A DNA stretch of 15,413 nucleotides from Actinobacteria bacterium ATB1 (GTDB lineage Bacteria; Actinomycetota; Acidimicrobiia; UBA2766): assembly GCA_021404985.1 (NCBI GenBank), contig QWHP01000063.1:1-15413 (forward strand), read 5' to 3'. Position numbers and translations under genes: made by a program. A model generated the notes under the pieces. That model saw only the letters and a program-made list of their open reading frames with translations. It was not told the origin of the DNA and did not search any database. Positions 1-8,163 of this stretch are shown piece after piece (the stretch's first letter is position 1; the number at the start of each line of letters is the position of its first letter).

Positions 1-2
1 AC

Positions 3-2759
3 AGGTATCTCCTCGAGCGCCTCTGGGAGGAGCCTGCCCACAGGGACGTGTTGCTCGAGGTCATCATCCGCCGCATCTACCGGGGTGAGGATCATCTCGA
101 CCTTGAGATGATCGAGTCCCGTGTCACTCGAGGACGTGACATCGCGCGGTGCCGCATCGGGGCCGGGGTGGACCAGGCCGAGGTACTCGCCGCCGTGATA
201 CACGGCGCCGATTTCCCGGACATGCTCGAAGAGGTAGCCCTGCTGCTCGGCGACACCGGGGTGGAAGGCGAAGCCGTGGTGGACCTGACGGTGGTCGCGT
301 CGGGCGGAGACGAGCCCCGGCCGGACTCCGCGCGGGTCTCGGATTGCGTAGGGCGTGTCCGCTTCCCGCGCCCACCGGCCCGGCTCACTGTCGCGGTCGC
401 GGTCGAGGACGCCAGTGGGCCGAACGGGATCGACCACTACACGTTCATGCCCGACGAGACGGGCTCTCTTGTCGAGCGACCCGAGTACCGGGGCATACAC
501 CCGGCGCAGGCAGCCCGTCTCCAACTCGACAGGCTCGCCAACTTCCGTCTCGAACGCCTGCCCTCGGCGGAGGACGTATGGCTCTTTCGGGGCGTGGCGA
601 TCGAGAACGAGTCCGACGAACGCCTCTTCGCGCTCGCCGAGGTCCGGGACATGACCCCTGTCCGAGACGCAGCAGGACGTGCTGTCGGACTCCCGCACTT
701 CGAGCGCGTACTGCACGAGTGCGTTGCTGCGATCCGCGTGTTCCAGTCGCGGCGGCCGGCCGGACGGCGCCTACAGTGGAACCGGATCTTCCTCCACATC
801 TGGCCGCCGGTCGACATCTCGGGCGACGAGATCTACGGACTGAGCCTGAAGGGCGCACCGCTGATCGAGGGGCTCGGAATCGAGAAGGTCGTCCTCCGCG
901 GCCGCTTCCGCCGCATCGGAGGCGATTACGAGGAGGCCACGGTCGAGATCTCCGACGCTGCGGCGAGCGGAGTGGAGTTGCGATGGTCGGGACCCAAGAC
1001 AGAGCCTCTCGCTCCCCTCTCGGACTACAGGCGCAAGGTGGTCACAACGCGCAGCCAGGGCCTTGCATACCCCTACGAGATCGTCGGCATGCTCGCGGGG
1101 GGCGAGGACGGTCGCAGGTCGGGGCTCCCTCCGGGTGAGTTCATCGAGTACGACCTCGACGGGACGGGGACGCAGATCGTCCCGGTCGAACGTGAGCCCG
1201 GCCGGAACACCTGCGGGATCGTCTGTGGCGTGGTGCGCAACTTCACGGATAAGCACCCCGATGGCATGGAGCGTGTGGTGCTCCTCGGTGACCCGACCCG
1301 GCAGCTCGGTGCGCTCTCCGAAGGAGAGTGCCGGCGCGTCATGGCGGCGCTCGACCTCGCTGCCGAGCGCCGTATCCCGGTCGAGTGGTTCGCGATCTCG
1401 GCCGGGGCACGCATCGCGATGGACTCGGGAACCGAGAACATGGACTGGATCAGCCGCGTGCTGCGTCGGATCGTCGAGCACACCCAGGCAGGCGGTGAGA
1501 TCAACGTCATCGTCAACGGCATCAACGTCGGCGCGCAGCCCTACTGGAACGCCGAGGCGACGATGCTCATGCACACCCGAGGGATCCTGGTCATGACCCC
1601 TGAGGGGACGATGGTCCTCACCGGGAAGAAGTCGCTCGATTTCTCGGGCGGGGTGAGCGCGGAAGACGATCTCGGCATCGGTGGGTACGACCGAGTCATG
1701 GGGCCGAACGGTCAGGCGCAGTACTGGGCCCCGGATCTGCGAACGGCATGCCGGATTCTTCTCGACCACTACTCGCATTCATACGTGGTCCCCGGGGAAC
1801 GTTTCCCACGGGACCGTCACAGCTCGGACCCTGTCACCCGCGACGTTCGCCTCTCCCCTCATCCTGGTGACGACTTCGCCACGATCGGCGACGTGTTCTC
1901 GGCGGAGCGCAACCCGGAGCGCAAGCGCCCGTTCGACATACGGGCCCTCATGCGGGCGGTACTGGACACAGACAGCGAGCCTCTCGAACGCTGGCGGGAC
2001 ATGGCCGATGCCGAGATGTCCGTGGTGTGGGACGGCTACCTCGGCGGACATCCGGTGTGTCTCGTCGGAATCGAGTCGAAGCCCGTATCCAGGCACGGCT
2101 TCAAGCCGGGAGACGGTCCGGAAGCTTGGACGGCGGGCACGCTCTTCCCGCAGTCGTCGAAGAAGGTGGCGCGAGCCCTGAACGCGGCGTCGGGGAACAG
2201 GCCGGTGGTGATGCTGGCAAACCTGTCCGGCTTCGACGGCTCTCCCGAGTCGATGCGACGGCTCCAACTGGAGCACGGTGCGGAGATCGGACGGGCGATC
2301 GTCAACTTCTCGGGCCCGGTGGTCTTCTGCGTGGTCTCGCGGTACCACGGGGGTGCGTTCGTCGTGTTCTCCCACGCCCTGAACGACAACATGCAGGTCC
2401 TGGCACTCGAAGGGTCTTATGCGTCGGTGATCGGGGGCGCCCCCGCCGCCGGCGTTGTATTCGCGGGCGAGGTGAGGGCGCGGACCGCCGCAGATGCCCG
2501 TGTGCGTGAGCTCGAGACCGCGCTCGAAGAGGCACCCACGGCAGAGAAGGCGGGCTTGCGCAAGCGTCTCGAGGAGACGACAGCGCAGGTGAGGGCGGAG
2601 AAGCTCGGTGAGGTGGCCACTGAGTTCGACGCCGTTCACACCATCGAGCGCGCGCGTGCGGTTGGGTCCGTGCACGAGATCGTCGCGGTCGCCGATCTCC
2701 GCCCCCGCCTCGTGCGGGCAGTCGAGACAGGCATGGACCGCGAGTTGCGCCGAACCTGA
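3..2759 (+). CDS. Multidomain acetyl/acyl-CoA carboxylase, C-terminal part (central region and carboxyltransferase), 5' truncated by window
   Basis: The reading frame is open to the left edge, so only the last ~918 residues are visible. The biotin carboxylase and biotin carrier domains expected in this single-chain architecture would lie upstream. The first ~400 visible residues resemble the central region of eukaryote-type acetyl-CoA carboxylase (for example RIFLHIWPPV near 785-815). From about 1210 the carboxyltransferase fold follows: GIVCGVVRNF, ISAGARIAMDSG, the TGKKSLDFSGGVSAEDDLGI segment (~1620-1680), and in the C-terminal half FPQSSKKVARALN (~2145-2185) followed by a PVVMLANLSGFDGS segment. 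A charged, probably coiled-coil stretch lies at about 2500-2620. The family transfers CO2 from carboxybiotin to an acyl-CoA, giving malonyl- or methylmalonyl-type CoA for lipid synthesis in the cytoplasm. Family recognition is firm; the acyl substrate cannot be read from the sequence. It stands 33 bp before azlC, with no evident functional link. Confidence 0.85.
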   Translation, partial: RYLLERLWEEPAHRDVLLEVIIRRIYRGEDHLDLEMIESRVTRGRDIARCRIGAGVDQAEVLAAVIHGADFPDMLEEVALLLGDTGVEGEAVVDLTVVASGGDEPRPDSARVSDCVGRVRFPRPPARLTVAVAVEDASGPNGIDHYTFMPDETGSLVERPEYRGIHPAQAARLQLDRLANFRLERLPSAEDVWLFRGVAIENESDERLFALAEVRDMTPVRDAAGRAVGLPHFERVLHECVAAIRVFQSRRPAGRRLQWNRIFLHIWPPVDISGDEIYGLSLKGAPLIEGLGIEKVVLRGRFRRIGGDYEEATVEISDAAASGVELRWSGPKTEPLAPLSDYRRKVVTTRSQGLAYPYEIVGMLAGGEDGRRSGLPPGEFIEYDLDGTGTQIVPVEREPGRNTCGIVCGVVRNFTDKHPDGMERVVLLGDPTRQLGALSEGECRRVMAALDLAAERRIPVEWFAISAGARIAMDSGTENMDWISRVLRRIVEHTQAGGEINVIVNGINVGAQPYWNAEATMLMHTRGILVMTPEGTMVLTGKKSLDFSGGVSAEDDLGIGGYDRVMGPNGQAQYWAPDLRTACRILLDHYSHSYVVPGERFPRDRHSSDPVTRDVRLSPHPGDDFATIGDVFSAERNPERKRPFDIRALMRAVLDTDSEPLERWRDMADAEMSVVWDGYLGGHPVCLVGIESKPVSRHGFKPGDGPEAWTAGTLFPQSSKKVARALNAASGNRPVVMLANLSGFDGSPESMRRLQLEHGAEIGRAIVNFSGPVVFCVVSRYHGGAFVVFSHALNDNMQVLALEGSYASVIGGAPAAGVVFAGEVRARTAADARVRELETALEEAPTAEKAGLRKRLEETTAQVRAEKLGEVATEFDAVHTIERARAVGSVHEIVAVADLRPRLVRAVETGMDRELRRT

Positions 2760-2779
2760 GCGCTGTCGACGGCCGGGGA

Positions 2780-2785
2780 TACGAT
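2780..2785 (+). promoter_or_regulatory. Predicted -10 element (TACGAT) of azlCD, leaderless-type spacing
   Basis: TACGAT fits the TANNNT -10 pattern and ends 7 nt before the GTG start of azlC. Transcription would begin at or next to the start codon. No convincing -35 or Shine-Dalgarno sequence is seen. The pattern recurs ahead of several other genes here. Confidence 0.5.
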
Positions 2786-2792
2786 TCGGCGG

Positions 2793-3515
2793 GTGGCTTC
2801 GTCGTCGTTCCGCCGTGGAGTGCGCTCCAGCCTTGCGATCAACGCCGTGGTCGCCGGCTTCGGAGTCCTCTACGGAGTCGGTGCCCTGCGGGCGGGTCTC
2901 CCTCCCTGGCTGACAGTTGTCTCCTCCCTCATCGTGCTCTCGGGCGCAGCGCAGTTCACGACCGTGTCCCTGATCGCTGCCGGTGCCGGTCCGGCTGCGG
3001 TCCTCGTGGCAGTCACGGGCCTGTCGCTCAGGCACCTTCCCATGGGAGCCGGTCTGAGCCGGCTCGTTACCGACGTCCCCGTCCGCAGACGCCTCCTCCT
3101 CGCCTTTGTCCTGACCGACGAGACGTACGGCCTCACGATCGGGGCGGCAAAGGCGGGCGAGCCGCGACCCGAGGAATTCATGCTCGGCGCGAACACAACC
3201 CTCGTATGCGGATGGGTCCTGGGGACGGCGGCGGGGGTCGCCTTCGGGGAGGTGATCGACCTTGACGCCCTGGCCGCCAAGGTCATCTTCCCGCTCCTGT
3301 TCCTGGGTCTGGCCCGCGAGGCGATTTCGGGGCGCAGCGACATCCGGGCGGCGGTCCTCGCCGCTGCCATGTCGGTCCTCGCAGCCCTCGTCGTACCCGC
3401 AGCCTGGCGGATCACGACTGCGGCGCTCCTGACGGCCGCGATCGCTGCCACATTCCCGGGACGGGCGCCCGGGCAGGACGCCCGTCGCTCGTCCCCGACC
3501 GAGGGTCCGGGATGA
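2793..3515 (+). CDS. azlC: AzlC family branched-chain amino acid exporter, large subunit
   Basis: This 240-residue, very hydrophobic membrane protein has several predicted transmembrane helices. AzlC hallmarks are visible: SGAAQF at about residues 50-55, an intramembrane LRH at 79-81, and TDETYGL at 108-114. AzlC pairs with the small AzlD subunit to export branched-chain amino acids or their analogues across the cytoplasmic membrane. The length is normal for the family. GTG at 2793 is taken as the start because a TANNNT hexamer ends 7 nt upstream and there is no Shine-Dalgarno sequence. The stop overlaps the azlD start (ATGA), so the two are almost certainly co-translated. The exact substrate is inferred from the family. 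Confidence 0.87.
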   Translation: MASSSFRRGVRSSLAINAVVAGFGVLYGVGALRAGLPPWLTVVSSLIVLSGAAQFTTVSLIAAGAGPAAVLVAVTGLSLRHLPMGAGLSRLVTDVPVRRRLLLAFVLTDETYGLTIGAAKAGEPRPEEFMLGANTTLVCGWVLGTAAGVAFGEVIDLDALAAKVIFPLLFLGLAREAISGRSDIRAAVLAAAMSVLAALVVPAAWRITTAALLTAAIAATFPGRAPGQDARRSSPTEGPG

Positions 3516-3823
3516 GCCTCCCGGCACTCGTGGCAACGATCCTCGTGGCGGGGCTGATCACGTTCTCGTCGCGGGCCATGTTCCTGCTCCGGGACGCCCC
3601 GTCGTTCTCCCGCTGGATCGGGCGCTTCCTCGACGCCTTTCCGGTGGCGCTGTTCGTCTCCCTGGCAGTCGTGCAGGGTGTTGCGCCCGGCGGAGAGATC
3701 GAGGTGGGGCCCAGCCTCGCCGCGCTGCTCGCCGGCGCGATCACCGCCGTGTTCACGCGTCGCGTGCCCGTGATCATGGTTGTAGGTTGGCTCTCGGCAG
3801 TCCTCGTGCGGGCTCTCTCATGA
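3512..3823 (+). CDS. azlD: AzlD family branched-chain amino acid transport protein, small subunit
   Basis: This 103-residue protein consists mostly of about three hydrophobic segments (residues ~3-20, 38-58 and 64-100) with short charged links, including the R-x-MFLLRD motif region near residues 21-28. Size, hydrophobicity and position directly after azlC are typical of AzlD, the obligate partner of AzlC in the inner-membrane exporter. Its ATG overlaps the azlC stop in an ATGA junction. A GAGGG Shine-Dalgarno-like sequence lies 6 nt upstream at 3501-3505, so it is probably translated by ribosome binding or coupling, unlike azlC. It ends 32 bp before glyS. Confidence 0.85.
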   Translation: MSLPALVATILVAGLITFSSRAMFLLRDAPSFSRWIGRFLDAFPVALFVSLAVVQGVAPGGEIEVGPSLAALLAGAITAVFTRRVPVIMVVGWLSAVLVRALS

Positions 3824-3841
3824 GGCGTGGCTCCGAGGCCG

Positions 3842-3847
3842 TATCAT
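3842..3847 (+). promoter_or_regulatory. Predicted -10 element (TATCAT) of glyS
   Basis: TATCAT is a near-consensus -10 hexamer ending 8 nt before the glyS ATG at 3856, placing the transcription start at or just before the start codon. It also argues against the longer reading frame beginning at 3787, because the promoter would then lie inside the coding sequence. Confidence 0.55.
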
Positions 3848-3855
3848 CTGGACCC

Positions 3856-5166
3856 ATGTCCGACCTTCTCGACGTCATAACAAACCTCGCCAAGCGCCGC
3901 GGGTTCATCTTCCCGTCGTCGGAGATCTACGGGGGCCTCGGCTCGACCTGGGACTATGGGCCCGTGGGCGTCGAGCTCAAACGCAACGTGAAGGAGCAGT
4001 GGTGGCGCTCCATGGTTCAGATGCGCGACGACGTCGTCGGGCTGGACGCTGCGATCCTCATGGCCCCCAAGGTCTGGGAAGCATCGGGGCATCTCGCCAC
4101 TTTCACCGACCCGCTCGTCGACTGCACCGTGTGCAAGCGGAGATTCCGTGCCGATCAGCTCGACGATCGTGACTGTCCGAACAACATGAAGGGCTGCGAG
4201 TTCACCGAGGCGCGCGACTTCAACCTCATGTTCAAGACGTTCCTCGGTCCCGTCGAGGAGGACACGCACGTCGTCTATCTGCGTCCCGAGACAGCGCAGG
4301 GGATCTTCGTCAACTTCCCCAACGTCGTGACGACGAGCCGCAAGAAGCCGCCGTTCGGCATCGCACAGATCGGCAAGTCGTTCAGGAACGAGATCACGCC
4401 CGGCAAGTTCACGTTCCGCACGCGCGAGTTCGAGCAGATGGAGATGGAGTTCTTCGTCCCGCCGGAACAGGCGAGTGAGTGGTTCGAGTATTGGGTCGAG
4501 GAACGGCGCCGTTGGTACATCGAGCTCGGCATGGATCCCGGGAGGCTCCGGATCCGCCCGCACGAGCAGGAGGAGCTGAGCCACTACTCGAGCGAGACAG
4601 TCGACGTGGAGTACGACTTCCCCTGGGGATGGGGAGAGCTCGAGGGCATCGCGAACCGGGGTGACTTCGACCTGTCGAGCCACGCTGAGTTCTCCGGCAA
4701 GGACATGACCTACTACGACCAGCCCAACGACCACCGCTACCTGCCGCACGTGATCGAGCCGGCAGCAGGCTGCGATCGCGCCACCCTGGCGTTCCTCATG
4801 AACGCATACGACGAGGAGGAGGTGAGGGGCGAGAAACGGGTCGTGCTGAGACTCGACCACCGTCTCGCTCCCATCAAGGTCGCCGTGCTCCCGCTGTCGA
4901 AGAATCCGGACCTCGTCCCCGTGGCCCGCAAGGTGGCTGATGAACTACGTCCCATCACGATGGTCGACTACGACGAGACGCAGGCGATCGGGCGCCGGTA
5001 CCGACGCCAGGACGAGCTCGGGACGCCTTTCGCCGTGACCGTCGACTTCGACACCCTCGAGGACCGGGCCGTCACGATTCGTGAGAGAGACTCCATGGAT
5101 CAGGTCCGGGTTCCCATCGAGGAGGTGGGCCGGGAGCTGGAACGCCGCCTCGGCGTCCAGTGGTAG
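3856..5166 (+). CDS. glyS: Glycine--tRNA ligase, single-chain (alpha2) type
   Basis: This 436-residue class II aminoacyl-tRNA synthetase charges tRNA-Gly with glycine in the cytoplasm. The N-terminus (DVITNLAKRRGFIFPSSEIY) is diagnostic of the bacterial homodimeric glycyl enzyme. Four cysteines, C90-x2-C93 and C107-x6-C114, form a probable zinc insertion. Motif 2 elements are RPETAQGIF (143-151), FRNEI (176-180) and REFEQMEMEFF (190-200). Motif 3 appears as AAGCDRATLAFL. The C-terminal third is an anticodon-binding domain. ATG 3856 was chosen over the longer frame from 3787 because the protein then begins at the conserved N-terminus and a -10 hexamer lies just upstream. It is followed after 85 bp by dgt. 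Confidence 0.95.
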   Translation: MSDLLDVITNLAKRRGFIFPSSEIYGGLGSTWDYGPVGVELKRNVKEQWWRSMVQMRDDVVGLDAAILMAPKVWEASGHLATFTDPLVDCTVCKRRFRADQLDDRDCPNNMKGCEFTEARDFNLMFKTFLGPVEEDTHVVYLRPETAQGIFVNFPNVVTTSRKKPPFGIAQIGKSFRNEITPGKFTFRTREFEQMEMEFFVPPEQASEWFEYWVEERRRWYIELGMDPGRLRIRPHEQEELSHYSSETVDVEYDFPWGWGELEGIANRGDFDLSSHAEFSGKDMTYYDQPNDHRYLPHVIEPAAGCDRATLAFLMNAYDEEEVRGEKRVVLRLDHRLAPIKVAVLPLSKNPDLVPVARKVADELRPITMVDYDETQAIGRRYRRQDELGTPFAVTVDFDTLEDRAVTIRERDSMDQVRVPIEEVGRELERRLGVQW

Positions 5167-5239
5167 GTGGGAAGGCAGAGCTCGACTCGGAGTCCTTGAT
5201 GCGGACACGTCGCAGGATCGTGGTGTCGCAGGGCGCCTG

Positions 5240-5245
5240 TATCGT
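5240..5245 (+). promoter_or_regulatory. Predicted -10 element (TATCGT) of dgt
   Basis: TATCGT matches TANNNT and ends 6 nt before ATG 5252, the spacing expected for a leaderless transcript. No clear -35 or Shine-Dalgarno sequence is present in the 85-bp glyS-dgt gap. Confidence 0.5.
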
Positions 5246-5251
5246 GGGCAT

Positions 5252-6340
5252 ATGGAAACCGCACTGGCCCCGCCAGACGGATCCCCGAACCCGAAGGTAA
5301 CCAACGCGGTTCCGAGGGAGGCCGTGGAGTCATGGGAGCGAGAGTGGCTCGCCCCCGGAGGGACGCGGTCAGTGGGTGCCGGGAACCGCGACCGGAGCGA
5401 GGCACCCGACCCCCTGCGTACCGCGTTCCAGCGCGATCGCGACAGGATCATCCACTCGACGGCGTTTCGAAGGTTGAAGCACAAGACGCAGGTCTTCATC
5501 GCACCGGACGGTGACCACTACAGGACTCGGCTGACGCACACGCTCGAGGTCGCGCAGATAGCACGCACGATCGCACGGGCGTTGCGCCTGAACGAGGATC
5601 TTGCCGAGGCCATCGCCCTGGGCCACGATCTCGGGCACACGCCCTTCGGACATCTCGGCGAGGACGTGATACGCGACGTGATGTCGATCGAGTATCACCA
5701 TGCGGCCCAGAGCGTTCGCGTGGTCGAGGTGCTCGAGAGGCGTCCGCACGGTCTCAACCTCACGCTCGAGGTCAGGGACGGGATCTCGAACAGCTCCTGG
5801 AACCGCGGCCTGCCTTCGACGCATGAGGCCTTCGTGGTGAGGTACGCAGACCGCATCGCCTACCTCAACCACGACGTGGACGACGCCATCCGGGCGGGAC
5901 TCCTGAGCGAGGACGAGCTTCCGTTGTCTGTGGCGCGGAGTCTGGGTTCCGACTCCTCGGAGCGGATCACGTCGCTCGTCTCCGATGTCGTGGCCACGAG
6001 CGACGTGACCGGGCCGTGCGGTGAGGCCGGTGGGGTCGTCATGAGCCGCCCGACATTCGAGGTGATGGACGAGCTGCGCTCGTTCATGTTCGAGAGGATC
6101 TATCTCGGCCCACCCGTCGCGAGGGACATGGGGGTGGCAAGGCGCGTGCTGACCTGCCTGCTCGAACAGTTCCGGAGTGCCCCCGTTGGGGCCCCGGAGG
6201 GCCTTCCGGCGGATGCGGGAGTGCCCGGCGACGCGCTCGACCGGCGCGTCATCGACTACGTAGCGTCGATGACAGACCGTTTCGCGATCCGCACCTACGA
6301 ACGGCTGACAGGACGAACAGCCGACCTCCCGTCCGTCTGA
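5252..6340 (+). CDS. dgt: Deoxyguanosinetriphosphate triphosphohydrolase-like HD-domain protein
   Basis: The 362-residue protein belongs to the dGTPase-like HD hydrolases, which split dNTPs into nucleoside and triphosphate and so affect dNTP pools. The metal-binding HD signature is complete: H96 in RTRLTHTLEV, H125-D126 in GHDLGHTPFGHLGE, and D200 in VVRYADRIAYLNHD. The conserved RDRDRIIHSTAFRRLKHKTQVF region precedes it (residues ~61-82), and HGLNLTLEVRDGI lies at 166-178. The length suits the shorter actinobacterial family. The frame is open back to 5081, but ATG 5252 is preferred because the earlier stretch overlaps glyS and a -10 hexamer sits 6 nt upstream. dnaG follows after 23 bp, the same neighbour pair as in many actinobacteria. 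The preferred nucleotide is not predictable. Confidence 0.9.
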   Translation: METALAPPDGSPNPKVTNAVPREAVESWEREWLAPGGTRSVGAGNRDRSEAPDPLRTAFQRDRDRIIHSTAFRRLKHKTQVFIAPDGDHYRTRLTHTLEVAQIARTIARALRLNEDLAEAIALGHDLGHTPFGHLGEDVIRDVMSIEYHHAAQSVRVVEVLERRPHGLNLTLEVRDGISNSSWNRGLPSTHEAFVVRYADRIAYLNHDVDDAIRAGLLSEDELPLSVARSLGSDSSERITSLVSDVVATSDVTGPCGEAGGVVMSRPTFEVMDELRSFMFERIYLGPPVARDMGVARRVLTCLLEQFRSAPVGAPEGLPADAGVPGDALDRRVIDYVASMTDRFAIRTYERLTGRTADLPSV

Positions 6341-6351
6341 AGCTCAGGCGG

Positions 6352-6357
6352 TACCCT
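6352..6357 (+). promoter_or_regulatory. Predicted -10 element (TACCCT) of dnaG-rpoD
   Basis: TACCCT is a TANNNT hexamer ending 6 nt before the dnaG ATG. It lies in the short dgt-dnaG gap and would give dnaG-rpoD a separate leaderless transcript in addition to read-through from dgt. The internal bases are poor, so this is among the weakest of the set. Confidence 0.4.
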
Positions 6358-6363
6358 GCGGTC

Positions 6364-8163
6364 ATGGGCGGGCGGATACCCGATTCAGAGGTCGAGGCCG
6401 TCCGCTCGGCGAGCGATCTCGTCACGATCGCGTCCGAGCGGATGTCGCTCAAGCGCGCCGGGCGGAGCTTCAAAGGCCTGTGCCCGTTCCATGACGAGAA
6501 GACACCGTCCTTCTCGGTCAATCCGGAGGCGGGGCGTTACTACTGCTTCGGATGTGGGGCAGGAGGCGACGTCTTCGAGTTCGTCAGGGAGCTCGACGGC
6601 CTGACTTTCGTCGAGGCGGTCGAGGCGCTCGCGAGGCGGGCGGGCATCACGCTCACCTTCGCAGACGAGTCTCCGGACGAGCGCCGTCGCCGCGAGGAGC
6701 GGCCGCGCCTCGCCTCCCTCATGAACGACGCCGTGGAGTGGTTCCACTCGCAGTTGCGGTCCGGTCCCGAGGCCGCGCCCGCGCGCAAGCTCCTCGCAGC
6801 GCGGGGTTACGGGAAGGACGTGGCGTCCCGCTTCTCGCTCGGATACGCCCCGGGCGGATGGGATGCGACGACCAAGGCGATGAAGGCGAAGGGATATCTC
6901 GGCAGGGAGCTCGCCGACGCCGGGTTGACGATGACGTCCTCACGGGGAGAGCCCGTTGGCCTCTTCCGCAACCGCGTGGTATTCCCGATCTTCGACTCCC
7001 AAGGGCAGGCCGTGGCCTTCGCCGGGCGTCGCCTCGTCGAAGGGGATGGACCCAAGTACATCAACTCGCCCGAGACGATCCTCTACCGCAAGAGCCGGCT
7101 TCTGTACGGGCTGAACTGGGCGCGACCGATGATAGTGGCCGAGGACACCGCCTTGGTCGTCGAGGGATACACCGACGTGATCGGATTTCACCTTGCCGGT
7201 GCCACGAACGCCGTCGCGACATGTGGAACGGCCCTCGGTGAGGAGCATCTGAGGCTCCTGAAGCGGTACGCGGGGTCCGTGGTTCTGGCTTTCGACGGCG
7301 ACGCAGCGGGCGCCGCTGCGACCGAGCGGACCTTCGGGATTGCTGCGGAGATCGGACTTGACGTCAGAGTCGCGATCCTGCCCGAGGGCAAGGATCCGGC
7401 GGACGTCGCCGCTGACGGGGCGGAAGCGGTGCGAGCCCTGCTCGAGTCTCCGAGGCCGTTGCTCGAGTTCAAGGTGGACCGTGAGATGGACAGAGCCCGC
7501 CTCGACTCGAGCGAGGGCGAGGCACGGGCGGTGCAGGTCGCAGCGGCGGCGATCGCGCAACACCCGGACCCCCTTGTCCGGCACGCCGCCGTCCGGCGGA
7601 CCGTGCGTCGGATGCGGGACGTCACCGAGGACCAGCTCGCACGGGCGGTCGACGCGGCTCGCCGAGGAACGGCCCAGCCAGTGCCACTCAGAGCCGGAGC
7701 TCCGGGGCCGTCGTCGCAGGACCGCCGGCTGCCCAGGGTCGAGGAACAGGCGCTGGCGTCGCTGGTACAGATGCCCGGGGCGTTCCTCGGTGCATGCCCG
7801 GGCTTCTCGCCCGACTGGTTCGAGAACGCTGCAGCGAGGGCGATCGCAACCGAAGTTGTTCGGGGCGTGCCCACCCTGGACTCCGGCCGGGCCTTCGACA
7901 TCACCTGCCTCGACGTCGGCGAACCCGCCGCCTCCCTGGCCCGTCGCGTGGCGGTCCTCGACCCACCGGGGGTCGAGGACCGCGTCATCCACGCGAAGGA
8001 GACCGCCGCAGCGCTCGAACGAAGATGGGTCGACCGGAGGGTCAGGGATCTCCAGGTCCGCCTCGAGAGCGCCGAGTCGAGCGGCGCCTGGGAGGACGTG
8101 AAGGCACTCGACGTGGAGCTGGTAGCGTTCATCGACCGAAGGCAAGCACTGGGGGATGTGTGA
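6364..8163 (+). CDS. dnaG: DNA primase DnaG
   Basis: This 599-residue primase synthesises RNA primers at the replication fork together with the replicative helicase. The N-terminal CHC2 zinc-binding domain has C40, H43, C61 and C64 (CPFH...CFGC). The catalytic core follows, including FRNRVVFPIFD (201-211) and GPKYINSPET (229-238). The TOPRIM metal site shows EGYTD at 267-271 and DGD at 311-313. The last ~150 residues are the less conserved helicase-interaction region. The protein is typical in length, and the start MGGRIPDSEVEAVR fits the family. The stop codon overlaps the rpoD start by 4 nt (GTGA), so primase and sigma factor are translationally coupled, as in the macromolecular-synthesis operon but with dgt rather than rpsU upstream. 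Confidence 0.96.
   Translation: MGGRIPDSEVEAVRSASDLVTIASERMSLKRAGRSFKGLCPFHDEKTPSFSVNPEAGRYYCFGCGAGGDVFEFVRELDGLTFVEAVEALARRAGITLTFADESPDERRRREERPRLASLMNDAVEWFHSQLRSGPEAAPARKLLAARGYGKDVASRFSLGYAPGGWDATTKAMKAKGYLGRELADAGLTMTSSRGEPVGLFRNRVVFPIFDSQGQAVAFAGRRLVEGDGPKYINSPETILYRKSRLLYGLNWARPMIVAEDTALVVEGYTDVIGFHLAGATNAVATCGTALGEEHLRLLKRYAGSVVLAFDGDAAGAAATERTFGIAAEIGLDVRVAILPEGKDPADVAADGAEAVRALLESPRPLLEFKVDREMDRARLDSSEGEARAVQVAAAAIAQHPDPLVRHAAVRRTVRRMRDVTEDQLARAVDAARRGTAQPVPLRAGAPGPSSQDRRLPRVEEQALASLVQMPGAFLGACPGFSPDWFENAAARAIATEVVRGVPTLDSGRAFDITCLDVGEPAASLARRVAVLDPPGVEDRVIHAKETAAALERRWVDRRVRDLQVRLESAESSGAWEDVKALDVELVAFIDRRQALGDV

Noticed and set aside
1779..3536. 585-codon open frame on the minus strand
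   Set aside because: It runs antisense across the carboxylase end and all of azlC. Its translation is rich in Arg, Gly, Asp and Pro with no family motifs, as expected of a GC-rich shadow frame.
3787..3855. Earlier start for glyS
   Set aside because: It overlaps azlD, and the family N-terminus starts at the ATG at 3856, just after a -10 hexamer.
5184..5194. Inverted repeat GACTC-G-GAGTC after glyS as a terminator
   Set aside because: A one-base loop cannot form a hairpin of this kind, and there is no T-tract.
5081..5251. Earlier start for dgt
   Set aside because: The segment overlaps the glyS 3' end and lacks family similarity; ATG 5252 is preceded by a -10 hexamer.
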